Positions 17,702 to 28,219 of a stretch of 64,000 nt of DNA are shown here, piece by piece. The stretch covers positions 2,985,627 through 3,049,626 of the forward strand of contig OX638348.1 in assembly GCA_951813085.1 (NCBI GenBank). Direction: 5' to 3'. A program made the position numbers and the translations under genes. The notes beneath the pieces are model-generated. The model saw nothing but the letters and a program-made list of their open reading frames with translations. It was not told the DNA's origin and ran no database searches. This stretch comes from an uncultured Opitutaceae bacterium (GTDB lineage Bacteria; Verrucomicrobiota; Verrucomicrobiia; Opitutales; Opitutaceae). Positions within the stretch are counted from its first letter, which is position 1; the number at the start of each line of letters is the position of its first letter.

Positions 17702-20700
17702 TTATTCCGAATCTATTTGCTGGAGCAATTCCTCAACGGCTCGCTCGAGCTGGGGATCCACATTCCGGGCCTTGTATGCCGGCGGGTTTTCCACAAGGAT
17801 GTCGGGAATAGCAGGATTGAGCTCCATGTTCAGCTCGGTTTCCTTCACGAACCATCCACGCAAGGGCATGCGCACATAGGAACCATCGACCAAGCCATAG
17901 CTCCCCGTCGAGATAACCGCCCCGAACGTAGGTTGCCCTACGAGGCTGCCAAGCCCGAGCGACTTGTAGGCATGAGAGAATATCTCGGCATTGCTGTAGC
18001 TGCTTTCATTGCAAAGGGCGATGGATGGCTTGGATGACGAGGGCAAAGGAAGCCGGGTACTGGGATAGTTGTTCCTGAAGTTTCGATGCTCTTGCTCTAG
18101 ATTTGAAGCAGCTCCCCGCGGAATCGTGTAGGCATGCTGATCCACGTTAAGCACTGCCAGCAAGTGATCCGTGGTCCAGCCCCCTCCATTGTAACGCACG
18201 TCAATGACGATGCCTTCCTTGCCATATCCCGCAGCGACCAATTCGGTCTCGAACCGTTCAAAGCTCTCCCACCCCATAGCCCGAATGTGCAGATAACCAA
18301 GGCGCCCGCCCGAGTAGCCCTCGACCAACTCACATCGGCTTTCCACCCAAGCATTGTACTTTTCCATCGATAAGAAACTTGCAGGCCAGACAATGCTCTC
18401 GAGCGTCTCCCCGTCCCTCTCGATTTCCAGGAGCGCCTCGTCGTTAGCCGTATCGATGAGCAATGAAAAAATATTGACGTCGATCGCAACGGGTTCGCGA
18501 TCAACGGATACGATAACATCGCCTACCTGAAGAGGTACAGACGCCTTCGTGAGCGGACTATCCGAAACAATGCTTGCAATTCGATATCCTCCGTCGGTAT
18601 TCACGCCCTCCATACCGAGCAAGCCGGATTTCTGGGATTGCGTCTCCTTGGGATTGTCGACGCCTCTCATTCCCATATGGCTCGCGTTGAGCTGACCGAA
18701 CATCAGATTGAATATGTATTGAAAGTCCTCTGACGTGGAAGCGGCCATCGCCAATGGCAGGTACTTATCCCGAAGCGCCGCAAAGTCGCGCCCATGAAAA
18801 TTCGGATCATAGAACCCTCGATTCAAGGCGCGCCACGCATCAAAGTAGATCTGCTTTCGTTCTTCGCTACTATCTGTCTGGATACGTGTGGATACAGAGA
18901 GTTTTTCTACCTTGTCATCCTTGGTTAGGATCCGCCTGATCACACCTCCTTTCGTCAACGCATACACGTGATCCCCTTCTTTCGAGAGGCGCAGCGCTCG
19001 AGGGGCGCTCTTGTCCCCAATGACCTCCTCATGCTCTTCGCCGTCCCAGCGCACCTTGTAGAGATTGCGAACGGTCTCATAGTTTTGCCTCCCTGGTCCG
19101 CCAATCGAATAGTAGACATCCTCGCCTTCCTTGTCGAAAACGAACTCTCCTTCATTACCCGCCTTTGAGGTGACCTGAACCAGTCTTAGGTAGATCCTAT
19201 CGAAATCGATCTCAAGCACAGGGACTTCCTCTTCTTCGTCGTCTTTCGCGACTTCATCCTCGTCGGGCTCGTCCCCCTCGGCTTCCTCAGACGCTTCTTT
19301 CGGCTCCTCGCTCTTCTTTTTTCCAGACGCTTTCTCATCGTCCTTTTGCTGGCGTTCACGCTCCCATTGCTCATCGGTCTTCTCCCAGTCAGATTTCTTC
19401 AGCCAGGCGAACCATACATCGACATTGTTTCGATTCGAAGGAAACCCGAGCTTGCTTCCATCGCGGCTCCATACCGGATTGGAGTCGTGACCCGGATGCA
19501 TCGACACATTCACCGGGTCAGAGGATTCATCTACGGGATGAATGAAAATCTCGGAGTCGTAGTTCAGGTCATCAATGCTGTAAGCGATCCATCGACTATC
19601 GGGTGACCAGCTAATTCCTGACGGTGTTGCCCACCCATCCAACAGCGTCGCAGAACGAGAAAGGGTCCCTTCCGCATCAATCTCCGCAGCAACCAGCTTG
19701 CTGTTGCCAATTCGGTAAACCAGGCGCTTTCCATCCGGCGAAAGGATGGGCTTGAATTCCTCCTCGGAAGTTTCGGTAAGCCGTCTCGTCTCGGTTTTCA
19801 GCGTCTTGAATAGATCCTTTTCTTCCTCGTCCGCCGAATCGATGATATACAAGTCATTTTGTCCTTCTTGATCCGAAACGAATAGAATGGCTTCGTCATT
19901 GAGCCAGATAGCATCCCGTTCGCGGGAAGGGCTCCTGGTCAGGCGGACGCTGCGATCGTCTTCCTTGTCATTACGCGTCACATACAAATCTCCGCGAATC
20001 GCGTAGACGGTCAATCGGCCATCGGGCGACACCGCGTACTCGTCGACCTTGTCCTTCACCGTTTCCGCAACGACCGGATCGAAGCGCACATCCGCCGACA
20101 ATTCTATCTCCAGCGTGGTACTGGAACCGGAACCGACCTTCCGCAAGGAAATCTCCGAACCGTGCTGATAGACGATCTGCTTGGCTCGCGGGCTGAGGTC
20201 GAAACTATTGACGCCGAATGACTCCTCGAAGGTCAACTGCTTCACCGATCCATCGAGCGACGACTGGAATACATTGTATTTACCTTCTCGCGACGAGATG
20301 AACAGCACAGTCGAATCATTCAACCATTTGGGCGAAAAGTCATTTCCCTCGAAATCGGTCAATTGCTCATACGTCTCGCTTGAAATATCATAAATCCAAA
20401 TATCGCGATTGGCGGGTCCTTGATACGCTTCGCGTTCAATTCGGCAGGTTCCTCGCACAAAGGCAATCTTGCTCCCGTCAGGAGAAATCACGGGATCGAA
20501 TCCAAGGGCATCCATGAATCGCGTTGGCGTACCCGTTAACGGATCAGCCTTGTAAATTTCATATTCCCGCTCAACCTGCACATACACGCGCTTGGTCAAG
20601 AAGAGGAGGGAGCCATCTTCATGATAGCTCGACAGCAGATCCGTGGCGGAATGGTGCGTGTGACGCGTAGGGGCTCCTCCTTGGCTCGGCATTGAGTAGA

Positions 20701-20962
20701 TATCATTGTTGCCGTAGCGGTCGCTCTGGAAGGCCAGGCGCTCTCCATCCGGGCTCCATCGCGGATTGGAATCATAGCCCTCATGAACCGTTATCCGGTA
20801 TGGACGCCCTCCCTTTGAGGATACCGTCCAAATGTCGCCTTGATAGCAAAAGGCCACTTGCTTGCCATCGGGACTAATGGCGGGTTGAAGCGCGTTTCCG
20901 AATACGGAATCTGCTAGAAAGAACAGTAAGGCGATTAGGGGAGTGAGCTTGATCATGAGCAA
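17702..20962 (-). CDS. Tricorn-like S41 peptidase with beta-propeller and PDZ domains
   Basis: 1086 residues with a signal peptide (IKLTPLIALLFFLADSVFG). The first 500 residues are WD40-like/PD40 propeller blades (ISPDGKQVAF, WSPDGERLAFQSDRYG and similar). A highly acidic Glu/Asp/Lys stretch follows near 545-595. A tricorn C1-like helical region, a PDZ domain (about 800-860, VGDVIVSVDREPVAID) and an S41 protease domain come next. The catalytic Ser region is NESSYSNAEIF beginning near residue 985. Tricorn trims peptides; bacterial exported homologues are less studied. The architecture is complete. Confidence 0.9.
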   Translation of the reverse strand: MLMIKLTPLIALLFFLADSVFGNALQPAISPDGKQVAFCYQGDIWTVSSKGGRPYRITVHEGYDSNPRWSPDGERLAFQSDRYGNNDIYSMPSQGGAPTRHTHHSATDLLSSYHEDGSLLFLTKRVYVQVEREYEIYKADPLTGTPTRFMDALGFDPVISPDGSKIAFVRGTCRIEREAYQGPANRDIWIYDISSETYEQLTDFEGNDFSPKWLNDSTVLFISSREGKYNVFQSSLDGSVKQLTFEESFGVNSFDLSPRAKQIVYQHGSEISLRKVGSGSSTTLEIELSADVRFDPVVAETVKDKVDEYAVSPDGRLTVYAIRGDLYVTRNDKEDDRSVRLTRSPSRERDAIWLNDEAILFVSDQEGQNDLYIIDSADEEEKDLFKTLKTETRRLTETSEEEFKPILSPDGKRLVYRIGNSKLVAAEIDAEGTLSRSATLLDGWATPSGISWSPDSRWIAYSIDDLNYDSEIFIHPVDESSDPVNVSMHPGHDSNPVWSRDGSKLGFPSNRNNVDVWFAWLKKSDWEKTDEQWERERQQKDDEKASGKKKSEEPKEASEEAEGDEPDEDEVAKDDEEEEVPVLEIDFDRIYLRLVQVTSKAGNEGEFVFDKEGEDVYYSIGGPGRQNYETVRNLYKVRWDGEEHEEVIGDKSAPRALRLSKEGDHVYALTKGGVIRRILTKDDKVEKLSVSTRIQTDSSEERKQIYFDAWRALNRGFYDPNFHGRDFAALRDKYLPLAMAASTSEDFQYIFNLMFGQLNASHMGMRGVDNPKETQSQKSGLLGMEGVNTDGGYRIASIVSDSPLTKASVPLQVGDVIVSVDREPVAIDVNIFSLLIDTANDEALLEIERDGETLESIVWPASFLSMEKYNAWVESRCELVEGYSGGRLGYLHIRAMGWESFERFETELVAAGYGKEGIVIDVRYNGGGWTTDHLLAVLNVDQHAYTIPRGAASNLEQEHRNFRNNYPSTRLPLPSSSKPSIALCNESSYSNAEIFSHAYKSLGLGSLVGQPTFGAVISTGSYGLVDGSYVRMPLRGWFVKETELNMELNPAIPDILVENPPAYKARNVDPQLERAVEELLQQIDSE

Positions 20963-21100
20963 TCCAACGTTAAGAGCGACGCTCCCGAAAAGTCGAACCT
21001 GATTAACCTCGATCCCAATCTCTCATGGGAAATCAGGTATTTGTCTCGTATAAAAGCGCAATGCTCCTTGTACTAGCGTCAAACCAAGCCCTAAGTCCCC

Positions 21101-22449
21101 ATGCCCTTCAATTCCATTAGACTGTACACGCTTTGCCTCGCATTGGTTCTCACCGTATCGGCGTCCGAAGAATCGCAGAACTGGCCCGGATTCCGAGGCC
21201 CTGGGGCGACAGGAATTCAAGAAGGCTACTCGCTTCCGACGACCTGGAACGCGGATCCGGCTGCCGAGAATCCGCAAGGCGTCCTCTGGCGCGCCACCAT
21301 ACCGGGCCTTGGACACTCCAGTCCGGTTGTTTGGGGCGATCGAGTCTTCGTTTGCACGGCCGTTCCGGAGGGAGAAGCCGCTGCCCTTATGCTGGGCAGA
21401 GGAGGACAGCCCACGGCCGCGGACGATGCTCGAACTCACCAGTGGATGATCTTCTGCTTCGACAAGAAATCGGGCGAAAAGCTCTGGCAGAGAATCGCTC
21501 ATCAAGGCATGCCGCGCGCCACCCGCCACATAAAGGCCACCAAAGCCAACACGACCCTCGCAGTCGATGGCGAAAACCTGGTCGCCTTTTTTGGATCGGA
21601 AGGCCTCTACTGCTATGACCTCGACGGCAACCTGAAATGGAGCCGCGACCTGGGCGTTATCAATATCAGCAAATACAGCACGGGCTGGGGCTACGCGAGT
21701 TCGCCCAGTATTCACAATAACCATATCGTCCTGACCTGCGACGATCCCTCGAATCCCTTTCTTGTCGCCCTTAGCCTATCGGAAGGTAAAGAGCTTTGGC
21801 GCGTCTCCCGCAAAGAAATCTGCGAACGCAGCTGGGGCACCCCACTCATCCACGAAGGACCAGAGACGACGCAAGTCGTGGTCAACGGCTGGCCTTGGGT
21901 CGTCTCCTACGACCTCTTCACCGGAGAGGGATTGTGGAAGATCAAAGATGGTGGCGACAATCCCGTCCCCTCTCCCTTCGTCGCCAATAATTGGATATAC
22001 GTCGCATCCTCGCATGGGGCAAATCTCCCATATACGTGGTGCGGCCAGAAGCCCGGGGCGAAATCACCCCGAGCGTGAAACAACCGTCGAATGATGGCGT
22101 AGTTTGGAGCACGCTCAAGGGAGGGTCGTACATGTCCACGCCGGTCGTTTATGGCGACTATATCTACCTAGGCCACTACAGCACCATTCGCTGCTACAAT
22201 GCGACTACCGGGGAAGAAGCCTTCATCGAGAGACTCCCGCAACCGGCCTCGATCATTGCATCGCTGGTCGCCGCTGACGGAAAGATATACGCGGCTTCCG
22301 AGCATGAGTCCGTCCACGTACTATCTGTCGGCCCCGAGTTCAAGCCCATCGCCAACAATCCGATGGGCGAACCCTGCTTCGCCACACCAGCTATATCCGA
22401 GGGCGTGCTGTACTTCAGAACGACGCAGAGCCTCGTCGCGATCCACTAA
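21101..22449 (+). pseudogene. PQQ-like beta-propeller protein, frameshifted
   Basis: The frame starts at 21101 with a signal peptide (IRLYTLCLALVLTVSASEES) and propeller blades with GDRVFVCTAV and DGENLVAFFGSEGLYCYDLDG. Near 22020-22035 it leaves the correct frame and stops at 22078. The -1 frame carries on with IYVVRPEARGE and further blades (YGDYIYLGHYSTIRCYN) to 22449. Restoring one base in ggggcaaatctccc joins them into a protein of about 449 residues. Such outer-membrane-assembly or dehydrogenase-like propellers occur near polysaccharide enzymes in this phylum. Natural inactivation or a base-calling error are both possible. Confidence 0.85.
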
Positions 22450-22479
22450 GGCGACTTTGCCTTCTATCCAGCGTTCCTC

Positions 22480-23598
22480 TCAATCTGCGGGACGATTGAT
22501 ATAGACTGGATTTCGCCCGTTAGAATTAGCGACCGCAATATCAGGAAAGCCATCGCCGTTTAGATCGCCAACGTCTAGGTTGTAGGTAACTCCAGAGGCA
22601 TCGCCAAAAGCCTGTTCGCGATAGGTAGAGCCATCCCCAAGATTTAGATACACCACGTTTCGTTGACCGACATTACCCGCGACAATATCCGGGAAGTCGT
22701 CGTTGTTCATATCGCCAATGGCGATCGCATACGTACGCCCATCCGAACTTCCAAAATTCGCTGATTCTCGGAATCCGCCACTTCCATCTCCCAGATAGAC
22801 CGTATTCGATTGACCGATATTGCCCACGATTCAGTCCAGTTTCCCATCGCGATCAAGATCGGCCACAGCCACGCCACGCGATTCGTCGCTGCCGCTGCCA
22901 AAGGGTATACGCCGCTCGAAATTGCCCTGGCCATCGTTGAGGATAACCACGTTCTGCTGCGAATCCCGATTAGCTAGAACCAAGTCTGGATGACCATCCT
23001 GGTTGAGGTCGCCTACGGCGGTATCGATGGTCGAATCCGATCGATTCCCGAAAACGCGTGTATCGGAAAACCGAGCCATTCCATCGTTGTAGTATATTAA
23101 ATTGGGACGGCCGCGGGCATTGGCCAATATATCAACGTCCCCGTCCGAATCGATATCGCTCAGGGTTAAGCTGCGAATACTAGACGGACCCCCGAAGGTC
23201 CCAAAGTACTGAAAGCGCCCTTCCCCATCGTTGAGAAAAATCGCGTTAGGGGCATTGTCGTTACCCACTGCGATATCGAGGTCTCCATCGCCGTCGAGGT
23301 CGGCCAGCTCAGTGGCATAGGATGTGGCTTGATCGATCCCCAAGGGGCGTTTCAGGTTGAAGAGCGCACGACCCCCTTGATTCAAGAATAGATAGTTTTG
23401 CTGCGGCCAATGACGTCCATTGGCAACTACGATATCCAGATCGTTGTCACCATCCAGATCTCCCATGCGCAATGATGCCGACAAATTCGATTCAGTCCCA
23501 AGAACATGCCGACTGCTGGAAACGAACTTCCTCGCATCAGCGCCTTCAACAGCGGTCGCGAAAGCGACGCAGCACAATATTAGCGTATGATTTTTCAT
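22480..23598 (-). pseudogene. FG-GAP/VCBS repeat protein with in-frame stop
   Basis: A signal peptide (NHTLILCCVAFATAVEGADA) precedes about eight repeats of the pattern DLDGDGDLDIVVGN followed by NDG or LGDG, which are calcium-binding FG-GAP propeller blades. One TGA at 22831-22833 splits the frame after DRDGKLD; the same frame continues with IVGNIGQSNTVYLGDG to 22480. TGG would give LDWIVGN, so a one-base nonsense change explains the break. The whole would be about 372 residues and secreted. It converges on the frameshifted PQQ gene, leaving 30 bases between the stops. Confidence 0.88.
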
Positions 23599-23828
23599 CT
23601 AGCGACTGGATCAGAGAGAAGCGTATCTTTCGTCTACCGTTGGCATCGAGCCAATGCAACCCTGGAGAGATCCCATCAGACCGAGAACCCTTCCCTGACG
23701 CCGCCATCACGGAAAACGGAGTAAGTTGACTCGACCTCGTCAAGAAGATGGAATCTCCCCGCTCAATCCCAGCAAGCTTATGGGCCAACCTAACTTTTAG
23801 CTCAAGTACCTCTCTAACAACAAAGACA

Positions 23829-25484
23829 ATGTCCTCTAGAAATATACCCCTAGCTCTAATAGTTGCGCTGTTTGTCGCTTACGCATTGACGAGTCACACC
23901 GCAGCGCAGCGCCCACAGTCATCCGAGCCCTTCTATCACGAAATTCGGCCCTTGTTCGAGAATGGCGTTCGCTTGGGACAGGAGTACCGATTTCGCAATG
24001 TCGGGCTGATACAGTGCCCGAATGGCGACCTGCTCGCCTTTGTCGAAGCGCGGATCGGCATCAATGACCACACCGAAAAGGATGTCCTCATGCGACGTAG
24101 CAAGGATCGGGGAATGACTTGGGGCCCCTACGAAGCAATCTGGGGACACCTGGACGAAGACGACGCGGGGTGGAAGGATCCCGCGCCCGTGGTCGACGAG
24201 ACAACCGGACGGCTGTTCTACTTCATGAACACCAACGAGAGCGAGAAGCGCTTGTTCTACATGACCTCCGACGACAGCGGCTATACGTGGTCCGACCCAA
24301 TACGAATCCCAGACAGCTTGCTACGCCCCGAATGGAAGCGCTGGCGCAACAATCCCGGTCCTGGCATCCAATTGAAGCTAGGCAAATACAGGCATCGCAT
24401 GCTCATCCCTGGGCACATCGTTATCCACGAGGATCGGCACTTTTCCGTCGTCTGGTACAGCGACGATCACGGCGCTACTTGGCAGGTGAGCGATACGGCG
24501 GTACAGGGCTCCGATGAAGTAAGTGTTATTGAATTGAGCGATGGCCGCGTGCTGATGAATATCCGATCGCATGGCGAATTGGATCCGGGCTTAGACCCCG
24601 ACTATCGCAATTTCATGTATAGCGACGACGGCGGAGAAACCTGGTATGGACTGGAAACGAAGCGCGACCTGCCTTGGGAGTCTGGACACGGATCGCTCAC
24701 CCGTATGGATTTTGGCAATACATATCGCTTGCTCGCATTTCATCCGATTGTCGTTAAGCGCAAAGACTTAACGTGTTTCGTTAGCTACGACGAAGGCAAG
24801 ACCTGGCCCTACACCAAGCTGATTCATCCAATAGGCGGCTATAGCTCCGTCATCATCCTGGACAACTACGATATCGCCTTAGCCCACAACCACGGATTCA
24901 AGGGCGAAAAAGGTATCGATTTCGTGCGTTTCAACCTTAACTGGCTCACCGAAGGAAAGGAGCATGTCGATGAACCCAACCGGGCGCTGCCTCAAGTCGC
25001 CTCTCCTCAAGATGCGGGACGTGTATTGTGGCGGGAGGATTTCGGCCCCTACGAAGGGGTGATCCACGACGATGGATCCACTGCCTGGACGACTTTGAAT
25101 ACGGGAGGAACTATTGGGGGCGCCGCCGCCAGCAAGGGTAAGTTTCGCGTTCGGGAATCCAGCGGAGAAACCGTTTGGCGCACCGAGAAAATCGACGTGA
25201 GCGACGTGAACCGCCTCTCAATCGCCGTTGACGCGATCAAGATCGGCAATTTCAACGCGTCTGATAAGCTAGATATGTACTACCGGCTCGACGACTCAAA
25301 GGAAGCGCTCATCGAATCACTAAGCTTTTCTCCCGACCCGGAAGAGGATTTTGAGACGTATCAGATCCGTAAGCGCGAGCTTGACGTATCGAAATACGAT
25401 CGGATTCAACTTATAGTCCGCGCCCGCGTGAACGGTAACGACAAAGCGCTGTATTGGGATCGGATTGAATTGAGCGCCCCGTAA
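23829..25484 (+). CDS. Secreted sialidase-like (BNR repeat) glycosidase
   Basis: 551 residues from the ATG at 23829, which starts a signal peptide (RNIPLALIVALFVAYALTSHTAA). Five Asp-box motifs are visible: SKDRGMTW, TSDDSGYTW, YSDDHGATW, YSDDGGETW and SYDEGKTW, which mark the six-bladed sialidase propeller. The conserved Arg/Asp region near YRFRNVGLIQCPNGDLLAFVEAR fits GH33-type proteins. After about residue 400 a separate beta-rich domain (WREDFGPYEGVIHDDG to the end) looks like a galactose-binding/jelly-roll module. In this phylum many such genes act on other acidic sugars, so true sialic acid specificity is not assured. Confidence 0.87.
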   Translation: MSSRNIPLALIVALFVAYALTSHTAAQRPQSSEPFYHEIRPLFENGVRLGQEYRFRNVGLIQCPNGDLLAFVEARIGINDHTEKDVLMRRSKDRGMTWGPYEAIWGHLDEDDAGWKDPAPVVDETTGRLFYFMNTNESEKRLFYMTSDDSGYTWSDPIRIPDSLLRPEWKRWRNNPGPGIQLKLGKYRHRMLIPGHIVIHEDRHFSVVWYSDDHGATWQVSDTAVQGSDEVSVIELSDGRVLMNIRSHGELDPGLDPDYRNFMYSDDGGETWYGLETKRDLPWESGHGSLTRMDFGNTYRLLAFHPIVVKRKDLTCFVSYDEGKTWPYTKLIHPIGGYSSVIILDNYDIALAHNHGFKGEKGIDFVRFNLNWLTEGKEHVDEPNRALPQVASPQDAGRVLWREDFGPYEGVIHDDGSTAWTTLNTGGTIGGAAASKGKFRVRESSGETVWRTEKIDVSDVNRLSIAVDAIKIGNFNASDKLDMYYRLDDSKEALIESLSFSPDPEEDFETYQIRKRELDVSKYDRIQLIVRARVNGNDKALYWDRIELSAP

Positions 25485-25522
25485 TGCAAACGAGCGCTTA
25501 AACCTACACAGACTCGAACACT

Positions 25523-26413
25523 ATGCCCAAAACACGAAAACTCCTGTCTCTTTTTACCGTCATCTCAAGCGCGCTCGTAAACACCCTGCAAGCTGACGAA
25601 ACACCGATTGTCTGGAACCTTTGGCCAGGTGAACCCCCCGGGGAAGTCGCAACCCTGCCGCCAGAATCGGATCGCACATCGGATACCGACAAACTGGTCG
25701 CCGGCAAGCGATTGATTCGTTTGCAAAACGTCTCAACCCCTACCCTAAGCATCTACAGGCCCGATCCAAATGTCGATACACGTTCATCCGTTATCATCGC
25801 GCCCGGCGGCGGCCATACGATTCTGGCGATGGATTTGGAAGGGACGGAAATCGCGGAATGGGCTACTTCGATTGGGTTGACCGCCATTGTACTCAAATAT
25901 CGGGTACCAGGAAAAGCCCGCAACCCAAACAAAACCTGGCTCGCTGCTGCCCAAGATGGGCAAAGAGCCCTGAGCCTTGTGAAATCGCGAGCAGAAGAGA
26001 TAGGCATCGATCCAGAACGTATCGGTATAATGGGGTTTTCCGCCGGCGGGACACCCGTCAAGGCTACCGCCATGATATCCAACCGACTGTATAAGCCCGT
26101 TGACGCTCATGATGATCTCAGCTTTCGACCCGCTTTCGCGGCGCCGATTTACTCAGGCGGGATGCCGATCGGCGAGGACTTGTTTGAAGACTGTCCGCCC
26201 GTTTTCATGGTAATTACCCACGACGATAAGGACCGATCCATCGATATGGCCGAGTTGTACATAGCGCTCAAGAAGGCGAACGTCCCCACTGAGATGCATA
26301 TCTATAGCGAAGGCGGGCACAGCTATGGACTTCGACGCACCAAGCTACCGGTCACGTCCTGGACCGATCAAATGGAAGACTGGCTTGCGCTAAATGGTTT
26401 TCTAGAAAAGTAA
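25523..26413 (+). CDS. Secreted alpha/beta-hydrolase, acetylxylan-esterase-like
   Basis: 296 residues with a signal peptide (LLSLFTVISSALVNTLQA). After it comes the IVWNLWPGEPPGE opening common in BD-FAE/Axe-type esterases. The oxyanion segment is APGGGH and the nucleophile elbow is GFSAGG near residue 173. Catalytic Asp and His candidates are in FMVITHDDKDRS and SEGGHSYG. The family removes acetyl or feruloyl groups from plant and algal polysaccharides. It follows the sialidase-like gene by 38 bases on the same strand, so the two likely form an operon. It overlaps the converging oxidoreductase gene by 12 bases. Confidence 0.88.
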   Translation: MPKTRKLLSLFTVISSALVNTLQADETPIVWNLWPGEPPGEVATLPPESDRTSDTDKLVAGKRLIRLQNVSTPTLSIYRPDPNVDTRSSVIIAPGGGHTILAMDLEGTEIAEWATSIGLTAIVLKYRVPGKARNPNKTWLAAAQDGQRALSLVKSRAEEIGIDPERIGIMGFSAGGTPVKATAMISNRLYKPVDAHDDLSFRPAFAAPIYSGGMPIGEDLFEDCPPVFMVITHDDKDRSIDMAELYIALKKANVPTEMHIYSEGGHSYGLRRTKLPVTSWTDQMEDWLALNGFLEK

Positions 26414-27922
26414 CCTCGAAGCGGTCGACGCCTTGCTCAGCTTAAAGTCCCAGCCTTTGCGATACTTCTTGTCGATGAACTTGTTGGCTTTCTTGTTGTT
26501 GCTGAAGCGCAGGTTGGGTCCGTCCCAGGCGAGCTTTTCTCCTGGGAATTGCAAGCAGACGTTGCCGAGCTGAATGGTCTCGGTGAAGGGACCTGCGTAC
26601 TTGAAATTCGAGCCGGGGTAGTCGTAAGGCTTGTTGCCGATTGCCGCTTCGCGGAATTCGGTGTGGTGGCCGATCGACTTTTCGTAGACGCGGGCCGGGC
26701 GGTGGTCGCCGGTCTTCTCCTTGAGCTCCATAGCAACTTTGCGGTGGGCTTCGTTCGGGATGATGCGCGAGCTGTCGCCGTAGTCGCCGGTGACGAGGAG
26801 GGTGTTTTCTGTTCCAACGTAGATATTGCCGGAATTGGCGAGCTCCGCTCCTTGAGCGATCTCTTCGAGTCGCTCGTGACGGCGTGGATTGCCGTTCTTG
26901 TCGGTGTAAGCGTTGTCGGTGCCGTCATACCAGTATACTTCGAAACCGGGGCGATTGGCAGTTGGGCCGAAGGTCCATTTCAGCGTAGAGCCCTTGGGGA
27001 AAGCAGCGTCGGTCAAGGTATCGACATTGAGGGCTTCCACGTGGGTCGGGAATCCGGGGTCGAGCGACATGAAAATGGAGTCCATTGTGTGACAAGCCAT
27101 GTCGGCGAGGGCGCCGCCACCGAAGTCGATCCAGCCGCGCCAGTTGAAGGGGAGGTAGGCGCCGCCGCGTTTGCGGGCGCGTCCTGCATCGAGACCACGG
27201 TCGCCGAGGTAAGGGCGGTTGGCGGCTGGGCCGAGCCAGTTTTGCCAGTCGAGCGTTTCGGGAACAGGGTCGCCGCCTTTAGGAAGTTCGAAGCCTTGCG
27301 GCCAGACAGGGCGGTTGGTGAAACAATGGATTTCCTTAATGTCGCCGAGGTGGCCGCCTTGTACGTAGGCCGCGATTTGGCGGTTGCCTTCGTTGGCGTG
27401 GCCTTGGTTGCCCATTTGGGTGGCGAGCTTGTAGCGATCGCAGGCTTCGGCGAGCTGTCGAGCTTCCCAGACGGTGTGGGTCAACGGCTTTTGGGTGAAA
27501 ACGTGTTTGCCGTGCTCGAGCGCCAGGACGGTCGCGGGATAGTGGCTGTGGTCGGGCGTGCCGATCATGACTGCGTCGAAACTGTCCGCTGCCTTGTCGA
27601 ACATCTCGCGGTAGTCCTGGAAACCTTTGGCCGCTTTCCATTGCTTGGCGAGCCAGCTGTTTTCGGCTTCTTCGAGTCCGGCGATTCCTTTGCCGATATT
27701 GTCGTAACGGCTGGTGTCGACGTCGCAGTAAGCGCCACAGATATCGCCGTGAGAAATGGTGTCGTTGATGTGGCGGCCGTTGATTCCGCCGACACCGATA
27801 AAAGCGACGCGCAGCTTGTCGCCCTTGCTTTCCGCGCTAAGAATGGCGGGCGCGCCGAGGATTCCCACGCCGGCTGCGGCAGTTGAAGATTTAATGAAGT
27901 CGCGACGCGTAAGTTTGCTCAT
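26402..27922 (-). CDS. Tat-exported Gfo/Idh/MocA oxidoreductase
   Basis: 506 residues. The twin-arginine signal is LTRRDFIKSS followed by a hydrophobic run ending AILSAES. The nucleotide-binding motif is AFIGVGGINGRH, and FTQKPLTHTVWEA holds the Lys-Pro motif (QKP in place of EKP). DWQNWLGPAANRPY and GGALADMACHTMDSIF are typical of the planctomycete/verrucomicrobial exported branch. These enzymes fold with NAD(P) in the cytoplasm before Tat export. Substrate unknown. Local GC content is high and codon use is strongly biased, suggesting a well-expressed core gene. Confidence 0.9.
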   Translation of the reverse strand: MSKLTRRDFIKSSTAAAGVGILGAPAILSAESKGDKLRVAFIGVGGINGRHINDTISHGDICGAYCDVDTSRYDNIGKGIAGLEEAENSWLAKQWKAAKGFQDYREMFDKAADSFDAVMIGTPDHSHYPATVLALEHGKHVFTQKPLTHTVWEARQLAEACDRYKLATQMGNQGHANEGNRQIAAYVQGGHLGDIKEIHCFTNRPVWPQGFELPKGGDPVPETLDWQNWLGPAANRPYLGDRGLDAGRARKRGGAYLPFNWRGWIDFGGGALADMACHTMDSIFMSLDPGFPTHVEALNVDTLTDAAFPKGSTLKWTFGPTANRPGFEVYWYDGTDNAYTDKNGNPRRHERLEEIAQGAELANSGNIYVGTENTLLVTGDYGDSSRIIPNEAHRKVAMELKEKTGDHRPARVYEKSIGHHTEFREAAIGNKPYDYPGSNFKYAGPFTETIQLGNVCLQFPGEKLAWDGPNLRFSNNKKANKFIDKKYRKGWDFKLSKASTASRLLF

Positions 27923-28219
27923 GGAGTAATGCAGTTAAGGTAGATTAGAGTAAAAATTTCGATGGCGGCCCTACTCGAGGGCTCGAACCTGTTAATTGCA
28001 GGCTGTAGCCAAGGTTTCACCGTATCAAGTTCGAAATCGCGGGTCTCGTACGCCTGCCGTATCGCTCACGGATAGGGAACTAACCGCAGAGAACGCGGAG
28101 ATCGCAGAGTACAATTCAGTCCAATCCGATCATTCCTGGCGCCACATCGCGGAAATCCTCGCCCAGATCCCGAGATCCCGCCTAGCGGGAGCGTGGTGCC
28201 CCAATACAAAGACCTTCGC
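27923..28219. other. Intergenic region with a CGCAGAG-type repeat
   Basis: No gene is supported. At 28078-28109 it holds AACTAACCGCAGAGAACGCGGAGATCGCAGAG, one of four related repeats in the window (others at 40871-40900, 41104-41138 inverted, and 42142-42173). A hairpin-capable GATCCCGCCTAGCGGGA lies at about 28175-28191. A tRNA-like T-loop on the minus strand near 27970-27990 does not fold into a full tRNA. Confidence 0.6.

Noticed and set aside
26549-27886. 445-codon plus-strand frame opposite the Tat-exported oxidoreductase
   Set aside because: It mirrors a biased high-GC gene, has no family motifs and starts within the other gene.
27965-28025. Minus-strand sequence with GGTTCGAGCCC and TAGGGCCGCCA resembling a tRNA 3' end
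   Set aside because: The T stem does not pair, and no D-arm or full anticodon arm could be placed.
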